A stretch of 14,779 nucleotides of DNA from Planctomycetaceae bacterium (lineage in GTDB: Bacteria; Planctomycetota; Planctomycetia; Pirellulales; Thermoguttaceae), in contig JAITQJ010000245.1 in the NCBI GenBank assembly GCA_031288955.1, forward strand, positions 1 to 14,779, written 5' to 3'. The translations under genes and the position numbers were made by a program. The notes under the pieces were generated by a model. The model was not told where the DNA came from. It ran no database searches and was given only the letters and a program-made list of their open reading frames with translations. This document shows, piece after piece, positions 14,305-14,779 of this stretch. The first letter of the stretch is position 1. Every line of letters begins with the position of its first letter.

Positions 14305-14779
14305 TCATTGTATTGGCTGTGGGGCGGAATGTTGCAGTTTTTCGATTTCGCCGCGGGACAGACCGGTGATGTACATTACATCGTCTACGGAAATTCCCCG
14401 CTGCAAAGCGTTTCGGGCTGATTCAATTTTTTCTTCTACTCTGCCTTCTGCTCTGCCTTCTACAAGGGCTTCGCCGCGATTCAAACGCAAATCGTTGATA
14501 AACCGCTGCCGCTCCCGCGCCTGTTCCCGTAATTCCGGTACTGCTGAAAAACGCAGGTACTCCTCGTAAGCCTCTTTGATAAGAGGCGAATCTTGTAACA
14601 ATAATTCCATTTTATTTTCCTCCAATGTCGAACCAAATGCGCAACGATTCATCCAACTGCGCAAAGCAGGACAAAGCGATTCAATGCCCAGTCCATTGTT
14701 TTTGAGCATATTGCCCAAACGTAAAAAGTGTATTTGTAAATGTCTGCTCAATACCGCATCAGGATTTTCTTCCGCACGC
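14305..14779 (-). CDS. Rpn/PD-(D/E)XK nuclease family putative transposase, C-terminal part
   Basis: An open frame that runs off the right edge, giving about 157 C-terminal residues; a TTG at 14751 is only an internal codon. The visible part begins with LSRHLQIHFLRLGNMLKN, matching the segment after the nuclease core in Rpn-like proteins (usually L-x-I/L-H-F-L-E-L-x-K). A W-containing helical segment (LRSWMNRC), a region with AYEEYLRFS, and a charged tail with EGRAEGRVEEK follow, all typical of the family. These proteins are RecA-independent recombination-promoting nucleases or transposase-like enzymes, usually present in many copies. The catalytic PD-(D/E)XK residues would lie beyond the window, so activity cannot be judged. 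No terminal inverted repeats or target duplication are visible on this side. It may be cotranscribed with the UDG gene 49 bp downstream. Confidence 0.75.
   Translation of the reverse strand, partial: RAEENPDAVLSRHLQIHFLRLGNMLKNNGLGIESLCPALRSWMNRCAFGSTLEENKMELLLQDSPLIKEAYEEYLRFSAVPELREQARERQRFINDLRLNRGEALVEGRAEGRVEEKIESARNALQRGISVDDVMYITGLSRGEIEKLQHSAPQPIQ
14439..14462 (-). repeat. 12-bp tandem duplication in the Rpn-family gene tail
   Basis: CTCTGCCTTCTG (14439-14450) is followed directly by CTCTGCCTTCTA (14451-14462), 11/12 identical. In the minus-strand frame it encodes the EGRAEGRV segment. Units of this kind are common in the tails of this family and probably arise by slippage without shifting the frame. 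Confidence 0.6.

Noticed and set aside
1..14779. A coherent multi-gene defence, CRISPR, prophage or biosynthetic system
   Set aside because: No regularly spaced repeats, phage genes, integrase or clustered effector genes were seen; the repair genes are in separate units with housekeeping neighbours.

Overview
The window most likely comes from a member of Planctomycetota, perhaps a gut or rumen lineage related to Thermoguttaceae/Pirellulales. This is inferred from gene content, not from a marker phylogeny. The pointers are a remnant of a DUF1559 (H-X9-DG) protein, a DUF6807 (PmoA-like) secreted protein, a large serine/threonine kinase with a zinc ribbon, TPRs and WD40 repeats, and start sites with little or no Shine-Dalgarno sequence. 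No rRNA, tRNA, CRISPR array or complete mobile element was seen.

Layout from left to right. Bases 1-300 hold a frame-disrupted 3' fragment of a DUF1559-type gene. A plus-strand MATE efflux transporter (434-1819) follows, then a very large AddA/RecB-like helicase-nuclease (1948-5109). A 24-bp convergent gap with a perfect 7-bp hairpin separates the helicase from a minus-strand SGNH/GDSL lipoprotein hydrolase (5134-5853). The next 370 bp form a structured divergent control region. It carries a strong candidate minus-strand promoter, overlapping inverted repeats in the hydrolase leader, a plus-strand intrinsic terminator and the promoter of rpmG. The plus-strand cluster rpmG (bL33, 56 aa, 6224-6394), recJ (6431-8209) and a small conserved-looking gene of unknown function (8242-8538) comes next. 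A 1212-codon kinase/WD40 gene with a forced TTG start (8709-12347) converges on a minus-strand block. Read in its own direction, that block is an Rpn/PD-(D/E)XK family gene cut by the window edge (14305-14779), a family 4 uracil-DNA glycosylase (13476-14255) and the DUF6807 gene (12385-13413).

Three of the genes are DNA repair or recombination enzymes: the AddA-like helicase-nuclease, RecJ and the uracil-DNA glycosylase. They lie in separate transcription units, and RecJ shares its unit with a ribosomal protein. The kinase is the likeliest regulatory protein, but nothing nearby identifies its target. I see no convincing multi-gene defence or biosynthetic system.

The less ordinary signals are the layered 5854-6223 control region, the kinase architecture with a non-RD catalytic loop, a bL33 with only half its zinc cysteines, the DUF1559 relic, and a within-gene shift in synonymous codon use (C-ending early, T- or G-ending late) that I counted by hand in two genes.
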